61,789 bases of DNA, taken from assembly GCA_013297775.1 (NCBI GenBank), contig JAAFIL010000021.1, positions 1-61,789 on the forward strand. The letters run 5' to 3'. The position numbers were made by a program, and so were the translations under genes. This document shows, piece by piece, positions 8,395 through 15,720 of this stretch. The stretch comes from Bacteroidota bacterium. Its GTDB lineage: Bacteria; Bacteroidota; Bacteroidia; B-17B0; Aurantibacillaceae. The notes beneath the pieces are model-generated. The model saw only the letters and a list, made by a program, of their open reading frames with translations, had not been told where the DNA came from and ran no database searches. Position 1 is the stretch's first letter. The number at the start of each line of letters is the position of its first letter.

Positions 8395-9354
8395 ATGAAA
8401 AAACTCTACTCTCTTTTATTTATAGTAACTAATTTATTGGCTAGTGCGCAAGACCAAGCCGTTGTTAAAAAGGATACCTCTTATTGGAAAAAAAGTGGCT
8501 TTTTAGGAATTAATCTTAGCCAAACCGCACTAAGTAATTGGCAAGGTGGCGGCGAAGACAATGTGGCGTTAAATGGGATTGTTAATTTAGCCGCTGATTG
8601 GAAAAAAGGCAAACAAGTTTGGGAAAATAAATTTGATGGAACGTATGGTTTGATAAAACCTGGGAGTTCTAAGATTTTCAGAAAAAATATTGACCAGTTT
8701 TTAGCACTGAGTAAGTACAGCGTGAATGCTTTTGGTAAATATTGGTATTACACGGGTGTAGCCGATTTTCGCTCGCAATTTGCGCCAGGTTATCAATACG
8801 CTGGCGATAGCATTGCCGGGCCTTTTGGTTCAGACTTTTTAGCACCTGGTTATGGGCAATTGGGCTTAGGTTTAGAATTTAGACCAACCGATTATTTCTC
8901 GTGTGTTTTAGCCCCAGTAGCGGGTAAACTAACCATTGTAGATGTGCAATATTTGGCCGATGCAGGTGCATTTGGCGTTGAAAAAGCAGTAAGAGATACC
9001 GCAGGAAAAGTAATTACTCCTGGTAAACGTGTGCGTAATGAAATTGGTGGGCGTTTCATTTTAAAATTTAAAAAAGATATTTTACCGAATGTTAACTTTG
9101 ATACTTACTTAGATTTGTTCTCGAACTATTTAAACAACCCTCAAAACATAGATGTTATTTGGAACAGTAATCTTACCTTTAAAATAAACAAATATATTAC
9201 CGCTATCCTTTCTACGCGTATGATTTATGATGATGACATTACCATTAAACGCGATTGGAATAAAGATGGAAAATTCGATAATCCTAACGATATTAACGGC
9301 CCGCGTACACAATGGATGACCAACTTCGGCGTAGGGTTTGGGTACAAGTTTTAA
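8395..9354 (+). CDS. DUF3078 outer-membrane protein
   Basis: 319 residues with a signal peptide (MKKLYSLLFIVTNLLASAQ). The W-K-K-x-G---NLSQTALSNWQGGGED segment followed by alternating polar/hydrophobic strands rich in Y, W and F is characteristic of the Bacteroidota DUF3078 family, predicted beta-barrels of unknown function. ATG 8395 is taken as the start because the reading frame upstream opens only at a TTG inside the promoter. A stem-loop followed by Ts at 9383 ends the transcript. Confidence 0.85.
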   Translation: MKKLYSLLFIVTNLLASAQDQAVVKKDTSYWKKSGFLGINLSQTALSNWQGGGEDNVALNGIVNLAADWKKGKQVWENKFDGTYGLIKPGSSKIFRKNIDQFLALSKYSVNAFGKYWYYTGVADFRSQFAPGYQYAGDSIAGPFGSDFLAPGYGQLGLGLEFRPTDYFSCVLAPVAGKLTIVDVQYLADAGAFGVEKAVRDTAGKVITPGKRVRNEIGGRFILKFKKDILPNVNFDTYLDLFSNYLNNPQNIDVIWNSNLTFKINKYITAILSTRMIYDDDITIKRDWNKDGKFDNPNDINGPRTQWMTNFGVGFGYKF

Positions 9355-9382
9355 TTTAAACCATAAATAGTTGTAATTTTAA

Positions 9383-9411
9383 GGCTAGTCGGCAAACGAT
9401 TAGCCATTTTT
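9383..9411 (+). terminator. Terminator after the DUF3078 gene
   Basis: GGCTAGTCG (9383-9391), loop GCAAA and CGATTAGCC (9397-9405) form a 9-bp stem with one G-U pair, followed by ATTTTTAG. Confidence 0.7.
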
Positions 9412-9437
9412 AGTGTTTATAATTTGAAAATAAATGT

Positions 9438-10109
9438 ATGGTGAAAAAACAATGTTCTTTTTTAATACTACTAACGCTCGCTTTAAGTCACAACGCTCAA
9501 GAACGTATTTTTTCTTTTAAACCGGGCATGGGTTTTACGGCTTGTCAAATTCATGGCGATAGTTATAATGGATTTAATAAATTTGGAGTAAACATTGGTG
9601 CCAGCGTAAGTGCTGCTCTTACCAAACGCACTTCCCTCGACTTAGGGTTTTACTTTATTCAAAAAGGGGCAAGGCATAATCAAAATCCTGATAAAAATGA
9701 TTTTACATTTTACAGAGTAAACTTAAATTACCTAGAATGTCCCATTTTACTCAGCTACAAACTCAATAAAGTTTATTTTGGCACCATTGGTGGCTCGGGG
9801 GCTTACCTTATCAATTACCGCGAGGCCAATGAAGTAGGTGATTTAACAGGTACTTATCCGTTTAAAACTACCGAATGGAATGTGAGTGTGGGTTTGGGGA
9901 GAAGCATCATTCCTAATAAATTATTTATTGAAATTCGTTCCACCAATTCAGTTGCAGCCATACGCCCGTATGGTGTGCGTGCAACTAATGTTTTTTTCCC
10001 AAACCCTGTAGCGCGTTATTTTAACAAGGGCTTATACAATAATATTTTGTTGGTTAATTTATATTACCATTTCACGTTTACTAAAAAACAAGTTGTAGAT
10101 GAAACATAA
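9438..10109 (+). CDS. PorT-like outer-membrane beta-barrel protein
   Basis: 223 residues. A signal peptide (ending near HNAQ) precedes strands of the OMP beta-barrel type 2 (PorT-like) family: an N-terminal GMGFTACQIHGD, KFGVNIGASVSAAL, LDLGFYFIQKGA, and a pattern of alternating residues to the end. PorT itself helps type IX secretion, but this family is large and the label is only structural. The last 11 bases (ATGAAACATAA) are also the first codons of ubiX, so the two genes are translationally coupled. Confidence 0.75.
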   Translation: MVKKQCSFLILLTLALSHNAQERIFSFKPGMGFTACQIHGDSYNGFNKFGVNIGASVSAALTKRTSLDLGFYFIQKGARHNQNPDKNDFTFYRVNLNYLECPILLSYKLNKVYFGTIGGSGAYLINYREANEVGDLTGTYPFKTTEWNVSVGLGRSIIPNKLFIEIRSTNSVAAIRPYGVRATNVFFPNPVARYFNKGLYNNILLVNLYYHFTFTKKQVVDET

Positions 10110-10665
10110 AATTGTAGTGGCCATTACAGGGGCAAGTGGGAGCGTATATGCTAAAGTTTTGCTCGATAAACTTGTAAAATTAGAGAAACAGCTAGAAACT
10201 GTTGCTGTGGTAATGAGCGATAACGCCCGCCAAGTGTGGGAATACGAATTAGGGCATAGAGGTTACGAAAATTATCCGTTTAAGGTATATGGTAAAATGG
10301 ATTTTAACGCCCCTTTTGCAAGTGGATCGGCAAAGTTTAATAAATTAATTATTTGTCCGTGTAGCATGGGCACCTTAGCACGTATTGCCGCTGGCATTAG
10401 TAACGATTTAATTACCCGTGCCGCCGATGTTATTTTAAAAGAACGCCGACAACTTATTTTAGTAGCCCGCGATACACCATATAGCCTTGTTCATATTAAT
10501 AATATGAAAACTGTTACCGAAGCTGGCGGCATCATTTGTCCGGCCACGCCTTCGTTTTATAGCCATCCTAAAACTATAGAGGAAGTAGCCGCCACGGTGG
10601 TTAACCGCATTATAGATTTATGTGGTTTTGAAGATGATACTTACCGTTGGGGCGAAACATCATAA
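10099..10665 (+). CDS. ubiX: Flavin prenyltransferase UbiX family
   Basis: 188 residues matching UbiX over its full length: KIVVAITGASGSVYAKVLL at the N-terminus (FMN phosphate loop), the CPCSMGTLARIAAGISNDLI segment near the middle and KERRQLILVARDTPYS with the conserved arginine. UbiX makes the prenylated FMN used by UbiD-type decarboxylases. With mqnE upstream, the likely use is the late decarboxylation in futalosine-route menaquinone synthesis; this is inference. It starts inside the preceding barrel gene (11-nt overlap). Confidence 0.92.
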   Translation: MKHKIVVAITGASGSVYAKVLLDKLVKLEKQLETVAVVMSDNARQVWEYELGHRGYENYPFKVYGKMDFNAPFASGSAKFNKLIICPCSMGTLARIAAGISNDLITRAADVILKERRQLILVARDTPYSLVHINNMKTVTEAGGIICPATPSFYSHPKTIEEVAATVVNRIIDLCGFEDDTYRWGETS

Positions 10666-10921
10666 TAACAATTGGGTCAAACCAAGTTTGAAAAAAGAAA
10701 ATCTTTAAAATATATCTGCATTTGGTATTTCGGATCAATCGGAAAAGTTGGGGGATTTAACACTATTGCTAAATGAATAAGAGAGCATTGTAATACTATT
10801 TTCTGCCTTTGCGAACTCTTTTCGAGCCATATCATTATTCGTAAAACGTATCTAATTACAGATGGCTTAATTGTTTTAAAGAAACATTTTCTTAAAGTAC
10901 AGAAATAGAAATTTATGCAAT

Positions 10922-10954
10922 AAAAAAGCCGCCTATCCCTAGACGACTTTTTTA
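10922..10954 (-). terminator. Minus-strand intrinsic terminator without an upstream gene
   Basis: Read on the minus strand, AAAAAAGTCGTCTA, loop GGGA and TAGGCGGCTTTTTT pair over 14 positions when G-U pairs are allowed, followed by ATTGC. Read on the plus strand the same positions become two C-A mismatches. The structure therefore looks selected for minus-strand RNA, although the nearest gene upstream in that direction is absent. Confidence 0.55.
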
Positions 10955-11440
10955 AACAAACAAAAAAGAAATCTACTTCACCAATCTGCCATTTTACACT
11001 TGTTTATCAAGTGCAAACTCTTATGAAAAAACGCTAGAATTTTAAAGTAATAACGTTAAACAAAACTTGTCAAAAATTAGTTGCCCTTAAAAATAAAGAT
11101 TTTACCTTCCTAGACCACTAATCACTTAATATGCTGCGAAGTTAATCGCTTATCTTTAAAAAACAAAACAAATTTTATATTTTTTTTAAATGTTCTTGTA
11201 TTCCTATGCCATTCATGCCGTTATTTTTATTTATAAACCATTAGTTCTAACATTCAATTCAAAACTAAAATAAGTTTTGTTTAAAGTTTAGGTAAGTTTA
11301 TCCTCGCACAAATTAGATGGTGTAACACTAAACGTTAAACAAAAAGTACTTTTTAAACTAAAAAAGCAGCACTTATCAAAAATAGTGTTATAAATTAACA
11401 CTTGTCTGTATCTAAATTTTCTTTTCGGATAATATTTTTT

Positions 11441-11448
11441 TAATTTCG
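11441..11448 (+). promoter_or_regulatory. Probable -7 box of the coiled-coil gene
   Basis: TAATTTCG differs from TAnnTTTG at one position and ends 4 bases before ATG 11453, the same geometry as mqnE. Confidence 0.4.
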
Positions 11449-11452
11449 CACA

Positions 11453-11932
11453 ATGGGAAAGCAGCATCATATTATGAAGCAACCGATAGAAGAGCAAGTC
11501 GTTAGCTTTATGACTGAGTCGGAATCGGTAATTGGTAAGTTCAGAAACGTTGTGCAACATGTGCGCAATGAACTTATTGACATGGATGTGAAATGGACAA
11601 AAAGTTCGGATTTAGAAAAACATTTAAAAGAACTAGATACCATTTACGCAGATCGTGTAAATATGTGGAAAGCAGTGTTGAAACGACAACGCGAGCACAA
11701 ACGCATGATTAGCGAAACCAAAGGCGATAAAGAAAAAGAACTTGGCAAACTTGTAAAAGATTACGAAGAAAAAATGAGGGACCTAAAAGACGAAGTCAAA
11801 GATCTGAAACAGTCGGTTAGCCTTTATCAGCGTTACGAAAAACGTTTTAAAGAGTTGTTCGTTGAAAATGAAGAACTCACCAATACCATTAACCGTTTAA
11901 ATGGTATTATTGCTAAAAACAAAATACGCTAG
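11453..11932 (+). CDS. Small cytoplasmic coiled-coil protein, function unknown
   Basis: 159 residues, highly charged, with no signal peptide or membrane segment. From about residue 55 to the end it is predicted helical with heptad-like spacing (long K/E/R-rich coiled coil, ending VENEELTNTINRLNGIIAKN). I do not recognise the family. ATG 11453 leaves almost no leader after the -7-like box; a second ATG at 11474 (MKQPIEEQ) is an alternative start. The dUTPase gene follows after 35 bp in the same direction, so the two are probably co-transcribed. Confidence 0.7.
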   Translation: MGKQHHIMKQPIEEQVVSFMTESESVIGKFRNVVQHVRNELIDMDVKWTKSSDLEKHLKELDTIYADRVNMWKAVLKRQREHKRMISETKGDKEKELGKLVKDYEEKMRDLKDEVKDLKQSVSLYQRYEKRFKELFVENEELTNTINRLNGIIAKNKIR

Positions 11933-11967
11933 TTGTTCAGTTAGGCTTTAGGTCTTAAACATCTTTT

Positions 11968-12402
11968 ATGACAATAAAAATTATAAACCGTTCGCAACAC
12001 GAACTGCCTGAATTTGCTACGCCCCTAAGTGCTGGAATGGATTTACGTGCTAGTTTAGTAGCCGACGTTGTGTTAAAACCTTCGGCGCGTTGTTTAATAC
12101 CTACCGGTTTGTTTATGGCGTTGCCCTCAGGTTTTGAAGCACAAATACGCCCACGAAGCGGTTTAGCCTTTAAACACGGCATTACCGTATTAAATGCCCC
12201 AGGTACTATTGATGCCGATTACCGTGGTGAAATAAAAGTTTTATTAATTAACTTATCTACCGAACCCTTCGTTATAAAAGATGGCGAGCGCATTGCCCAA
12301 CTGGTTGTAGCCCGCTACGAATCTATTACTTGGGAACTAAGCGATACTTTAGACGAGAGTCAACGCGGTGAAGGCGGATTTGGGAGTACTGGAAAAATTT
12401 AG
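11968..12402 (+). CDS. dut: Deoxyuridine 5'-triphosphate nucleotidohydrolase (dUTPase)
   Basis: 144 residues with all five motifs of trimeric dUTPases in order: AGMDLRA (1), RPRSGLA (2), [10 protein letters not shown] (3, with the catalytic Asp and uracil-binding Tyr), GERIAQLVV (4) and the C-terminal [10 protein letters not shown] arm (5). It hydrolyses dUTP to dUMP, keeping uracil out of DNA and feeding thymidylate synthesis. Length is normal and the start is the first ATG. Confidence 0.97.
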   Translation: MTIKIINRSQHELPEFATPLSAGMDLRASLVADVVLKPSARCLIPTGLFMALPSGFEAQIRPRSGLAFKHGITVLNAPGTIDADYRGEIKVLLINLSTEPFVIKDGERIAQLVVARYESITWELSDTLDESQRGEGGFGSTGKI

Positions 12403-12830
12403 CTAGGTAAAAATCTTTAACGTTTAGATTTGGTAAACTAGTTCACTTTTTAGGATAAAGATTACTTCTAACTTCAATTATAGAAAGTAACGAAAAGTTT
12501 AACCGTAAATAGACAGTTGAAAATCGTGGTGAAAGACAAAAGCTGCAAGAATATTAGGAAGCACAGGTTCGAGGACTTTAAGAATAGCTAACGCTATTTT
12601 GAAGACCGCAGAACCGAGCATTTCTAATAGCTGCCGCAGATTTTGTTTTGTAATAGATTTCTACTTTCTATTTGCGGTTTAAGCTAAAATCTCAAGAAAG
12701 AAAATCTTTAGAATCCAACTTACGACTTATTCCCAAACGTTTACGCTGTAAAATTTACAACACGTTATATAGGTTTAATAATCTATTTCGAGTTGAAGTA
12801 TATACCAAACAATATGCTTCGTTAATTTTC
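12403..12830. other. Convergent intergenic region holding a palindromic repeat
   Basis: The region separates the 3' ends of dut and the minus-strand TonB-C-like gene. Most of it is one long palindromic repeat (12501-12679, listed separately). The remaining ~250 bases show no gene; a weak AAATCT/AGATTT stem directly after dut could act as a terminator. Confidence 0.6.
12501..12679. repeat. 178-bp palindromic repeat, copy 1
   Basis: The element begins AACCGTAAATAGACAGTTGA and ends with an imperfect inverse (CTATTTGCGGTT). The body is a long imperfect hairpin whose apex is AATAGC-TAAC-GCTATT. It is the reverse complement of the element at 40230-40407, with scattered changes, and it shares GAAATCTATTACAA (here inverted) with the terminal elements. 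It encodes nothing. Both copies sit between convergent genes. Confidence 0.8.
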
Positions 12831-14051
12831 TTATTCGCCAAATAGTTCAGCATCGCTTACACATTTGCACTTAGGTAACAAACGTGGAATAAGTGCCGTT
12901 TCAGCAACCACAATCCCTTTGGCATCGCGGTCATATTTTAAAGTAAGTTTAATTTCCGATTTCACGGTAACCCCATTGCGTACGGTTGGGTTCCACAAAT
13001 CCATTTGTTTAATAGATTCCATCACCAACTTATTAAAGTCTTCGTTAGTACCTGTAATAAATGCTTTTTTAATAGCACCATCAAAATTTAATTGCAATTT
13101 TAATTGAGCGTTTAATTGTTTGCCATGGCGTTTTTGCTTTTTCGTTAGCGGAATATTAGTTGTAAAGAATGTGTTCAAATCATCATCGCCACCGCCATAG
13201 CAAGCAGGCCGGCAAGCTTTAGGGTCTTTTGCTTTTTTAGGCTTTGCATACCCCGTCCGTTTTTTTACGGTGCTTTTAGTTAAGTCGGCATCCGAAATAG
13301 TTAATGTCGTCTCTGGCCCTTCAACCAAAGGCGTATCATCTTCCTTTTCTTTTTTACTTACTTTCTCTTCTGGTTCTTTCTCTTTCTCTTTCCGTTTTTC
13401 TTTTTCATTTTCTCTCTCCTTTTTCGCTGTAGCGGCGGCTTCTTTTTCTAATTCTTTCTCACGTTCGCGCTCTTTTTTCTTTTCGTTTTCTTTTTCCTTA
13501 GCTAAAGCTTTGCTATCGTCTTTTTCGGGTTTAGAGGCTTTAGGTTCTTCCTTTTTTTCTTCTTTAACCGCTTTAGGCTCTGGTTTTGGGGCAACTGCTG
13601 GTGCCGCAGCAACAGACTTTTTAGGTTCTTCGGGCGTAAAATAAACATAAAAACCTTGCATCTTTTTAAACGCAGCACTATCGCCTTTTAAGTTGCATTG
13701 ACACACATTTTTATAAGTAGTACTAAATTGAAATAAGTCGGGATACGTTTTTAAAAGATTTTCCCAACGCTCGCGATTGGCTTGTTCGCGCTCGCTAATA
13801 ACATCTGTGGTTAACTCTGAATACACCAAAACAATTTCATTGATAGGAAAAGCGAGTATCGAGTCGGCTTTAGACGTTTTAGTTAAACCACTGGTTCCTC
13901 GTTTCGATTTAATAAGCGCAAAGTTTTTTCCGTTGGGTTTATAAGTAGAAGTGGTAGAGTCCATTTCAAACTCTATTTCTTCAAAAGTTGGAACTTGCGA
14001 CCAAGCCGTAACCGTTAACACACACAATAAGGTAAGGATGACTGATTTCAT
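12831..14051 (-). CDS. Exported, highly charged protein with TonB C-terminal-like domain
   Basis: 406 residues with a signal peptide (MKSVILTLLCVLTVTAWSQ). An N-terminal domain (about 20-145) is followed by a long K/E/R/A low-complexity stretch (about 145-240), then a globular C-terminus. There LKLQLNFDGAIKKAFITG, MDLWNPTVRNGVTVKSEI and LTLKYD match the beta-alpha-beta plan of TonB C-terminal domains. It lacks an N-terminal membrane anchor and the usual proline-rich linker, so it is not a normal energy transducer. The charged stretch could span the periplasm. No TonB-dependent receptor or ExbB/D is nearby. Function unknown. Confidence 0.7.
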   Translation of the reverse strand: MKSVILTLLCVLTVTAWSQVPTFEEIEFEMDSTTSTYKPNGKNFALIKSKRGTSGLTKTSKADSILAFPINEIVLVYSELTTDVISEREQANRERWENLLKTYPDLFQFSTTYKNVCQCNLKGDSAAFKKMQGFYVYFTPEEPKKSVAAAPAVAPKPEPKAVKEEKKEEPKASKPEKDDSKALAKEKENEKKKEREREKELEKEAAATAKKERENEKEKRKEKEKEPEEKVSKKEKEDDTPLVEGPETTLTISDADLTKSTVKKRTGYAKPKKAKDPKACRPACYGGGDDDLNTFFTTNIPLTKKQKRHGKQLNAQLKLQLNFDGAIKKAFITGTNEDFNKLVMESIKQMDLWNPTVRNGVTVKSEIKLTLKYDRDAKGIVVAETALIPRLLPKCKCVSDAELFGE

Positions 14052-14334
14052 TTGAAATTTTATTTTGTAATATTAAAGAATATTATTTAGAAAGTAAAAT
14101 GCTATTACTGAAACTTGATAGAATATCGCTTTTGAAGAAGGTCTTACTTTAAATTAAAATCATAACTTAATTCCAAATCGCTAAAACAAAAACAATTCAA
14201 CGCGTTAATAAAAAAGTGCCTAGTGCCATTTACTGATTATTTTTTGGGCGTGCCCCCTTATCTAGTTTTAGTGTTGGTATTTAACCTTTAGTTGTTTATG
14301 TATTTAAAAGCGTATCCTTAAAATTTAGAATCGG

Positions 14335-14460
14335 GGTCGGGCTATCGGCTATAGCCAATGCGGCTTTGGCGGCTTTTGTAGCGGCTACGGGTGTCTTCGT
14401 GCCTCAGCCCCCTCGCTCGCACAAAAGCACGCCAAATCCCGCATTGGGCTGCCGCCGAAT
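14335..14460. repeat. GC-rich cruciform-forming repeat
   Basis: Arms 14353-14379 and 14421-14450 are imperfect inverse copies of about 27 bp (AGCCAATGCGG...GGCTTTTGT against ACAAAAG...CCGCATTGGGCT). The preceding GTCGGGCTATCGGCTATA is a string I remember as widespread in repetitive DNA of Bacteroidota genomes. It is non-coding. Confidence 0.65.
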
Positions 14461-14529
14461 TTATATTGAGCGAGGTCGAAATTATCCCTCACGTAAAAAA
14501 GTTCTTGCTAAATTTAAGAATCCCTACCT

Positions 14530-14583
14530 CGTCCTTGTTTAGCGAAGCGTAACGAGGACGTTTGAGAACTGCGTTTGTAACGC
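14530..14583. repeat. Internal partial copy of the terminal repeat
   Basis: A stem-loop CGTCCTTGTTT...AACGAGGACG (14530-14560) corresponds to the hairpin at 60-93 and 61696-61729, with paired changes in the stem. AACTGCGTTTGTAACGC at 14567-14583 is identical to bases 1-17 of the window. Confidence 0.7.
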
Positions 14584-14682
14584 TAAACAAGAGCAAGTCA
14601 ATTGGTTAAACGCAATCTACATTCCATATAACCTAACTCACCGTAGAAGTGTTCATAACGCCAATGTTTTATTCTAAATTTC

Positions 14683-14861
14683 TTTTTCAAAATTTAATTC
14701 CTTCCTTTGCGCCCTCTGCGCCTTTGCGTGCTAATTTTCGATGTTACTTTTTCAAAATTTAATTCCTTCCTTTGCGCCCTCTGCGCCTTTGCGTGCTAAT
14801 TTTTTCGATGTTATTTTTTCAAAATTTATTTTCTTCCATTGCGCCCTCTGCTTGCTATTTA
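14683..14861. repeat. Tandem direct repeat, ~65-bp unit, nearly three copies
   Basis: Copies begin at 14683, 14748 and 14815 with TTTTTCAAAATTTA and continue with TTTGCGCCCTCTGCG and CTTTGCGTGCTAATTTT. The first two are almost identical; the third is degenerate and shortened. The TTTGCGCCCTCTGCGCC core is a motif I recall as common in Bacteroidota non-coding DNA. Confidence 0.85.
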
Positions 14862-14946
14862 ATCGAACTATTCCTTTTATTCTAAAGCCCCTCTTTCTTA
14901 AAATTTGGTATATACCATTTCACACGTTTTCAACTTATTAACTAAA

Positions 14947-15714
14947 TTATACATTTTGTTTTTCAGTCAACGAAATTAAAATATACGCTAAAATACTTAA
15001 TGGAATACTGGTAAAGCCAAGTGTACAAAATAACACCACACAGGTGGCTAATAATATATACCGCCGTTCGTTTCCGCTCCAAGCAAAATGTTTAAACTTT
15101 AACGCTAACAACGGAAGTTCGGCTACTAATAAAATAGACTGTACTATACTTAATGCCGTTAGCACCCAAGGGTTCAAAATAAATACAGTAAAAGCTCCCA
15201 TGTTTTGAAGTGGCTGATCGCATACTATAAATCCAAATTCAAAATAGATGTTATTTTGGACGTGCATGATTAAAGGCAATGAGGCAATAAAAATAGCATT
15301 AGCGGGCGTTGGTAACCCAATAAATGATTGGCTTTGCCGAGTATCGTTATTAAATTTAGCCAAGCGAATAACCGAAAAAAGAGCAATGCTAAAACTAATG
15401 TAAGCGAGGTAATTCAAGTAATGCGAACTTGACAATCCAGCCAAGGCAATACTATTTTTAAACAGCATAAAAATAATGAATGCGGGCGTTACGCCAAAAG
15501 TTACCGCATCGGCCAAGCTATCTAAATCTTTTCCAATAGGCGAGGTAACCTTTAATAAACGCGCCACAAACCCATCAAAAAAATCGAAAATGGCAGCTAA
15601 ACCAATGAACGCAAAAGCTATTGTCAAATCGCCTAATAAGGTTTCTTTTATGGCTAAACACCCACATAATAAATTGCAGCAGGTTAAAGCATTGGGGAAG
15701 TTACGTTTTATCAT
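14947..15714 (-). CDS. pssA: CDP-diacylglycerol--serine O-phosphatidyltransferase
   Basis: 255-residue integral membrane enzyme making phosphatidylserine, the precursor of phosphatidylethanolamine. The CDP-alcohol phosphotransferase signature DFFDGFVARL...GKDLDSLAD (Asp-Gly-x2-Ala-Arg-x8-Gly-x3-Asp-x3-Asp) is complete, with several membrane helices around it. Length is right for the type-II enzyme. It lies 6 bp downstream of the 1503-residue gene and is very probably co-transcribed with it. Confidence 0.92.
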   Translation of the reverse strand: MIKRNFPNALTCCNLLCGCLAIKETLLGDLTIAFAFIGLAAIFDFFDGFVARLLKVTSPIGKDLDSLADAVTFGVTPAFIIFMLFKNSIALAGLSSSHYLNYLAYISFSIALFSVIRLAKFNNDTRQSQSFIGLPTPANAIFIASLPLIMHVQNNIYFEFGFIVCDQPLQNMGAFTVFILNPWVLTALSIVQSILLVAELPLLALKFKHFAWSGNERRYILLATCVVLFCTLGFTSIPLSILAYILISLTEKQNV

Positions 15715-15720
15715 ATAATT

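Larger units (their letters stand above)
10666..11452. other. 790-bp intergenic region with orphan minus-strand terminator
   Basis: No convincing gene on either strand. The region is very AT-rich. It holds a terminator that only pairs fully on the minus strand (10922-10954), a small hairpin CACTTG-TTTAT-CAAGTG (10997-11013) and a minus-strand TATTTTTG -7-like box (11384-11377). Together these would fit a short untranslated transcript on the minus strand of about 450 nt, but nothing recognisable is encoded. Confidence 0.4.
14052..14946. other. 895-bp intergenic region built of repeats
   Basis: No gene. From left to right it holds an AT-rich leader of the 14051 gene, the TTGGGCGTGCCCCCT motif (14244-14258), a GC-rich long hairpin (14353-14450), a copy of the CGTCCT hairpin and AACTGCGTTTGTAACGC found in the window ends (14530-14583), and a 65-bp tandem repeat (14683-14861). 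Its base composition in the middle is clearly richer in G+C than the surroundings. Confidence 0.7.

Noticed and set aside
9438-10109. True PorT of the type IX secretion system
   Set aside because: The family is broad, the usual neighbour and other por genes are missing, and only general barrel features are seen.
11288-11560. 90-residue minus-strand reading frame
   Set aside because: It overlaps the 5' half of the coiled-coil gene and its promoter, has no recognisable domain and a composition expected from AT-rich noncoding DNA.
13270-13644. 124-residue plus-strand frame rich in Ser and Phe
   Set aside because: It is the antisense shadow of the K/E-rich stalk of the 12831-14051 gene; the composition is fully explained by that low-complexity DNA.
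14741-14941. 66-residue frame over the tandem repeat
   Set aside because: It consists of translated repeat units and starts inside one; there is no sign of a gene.
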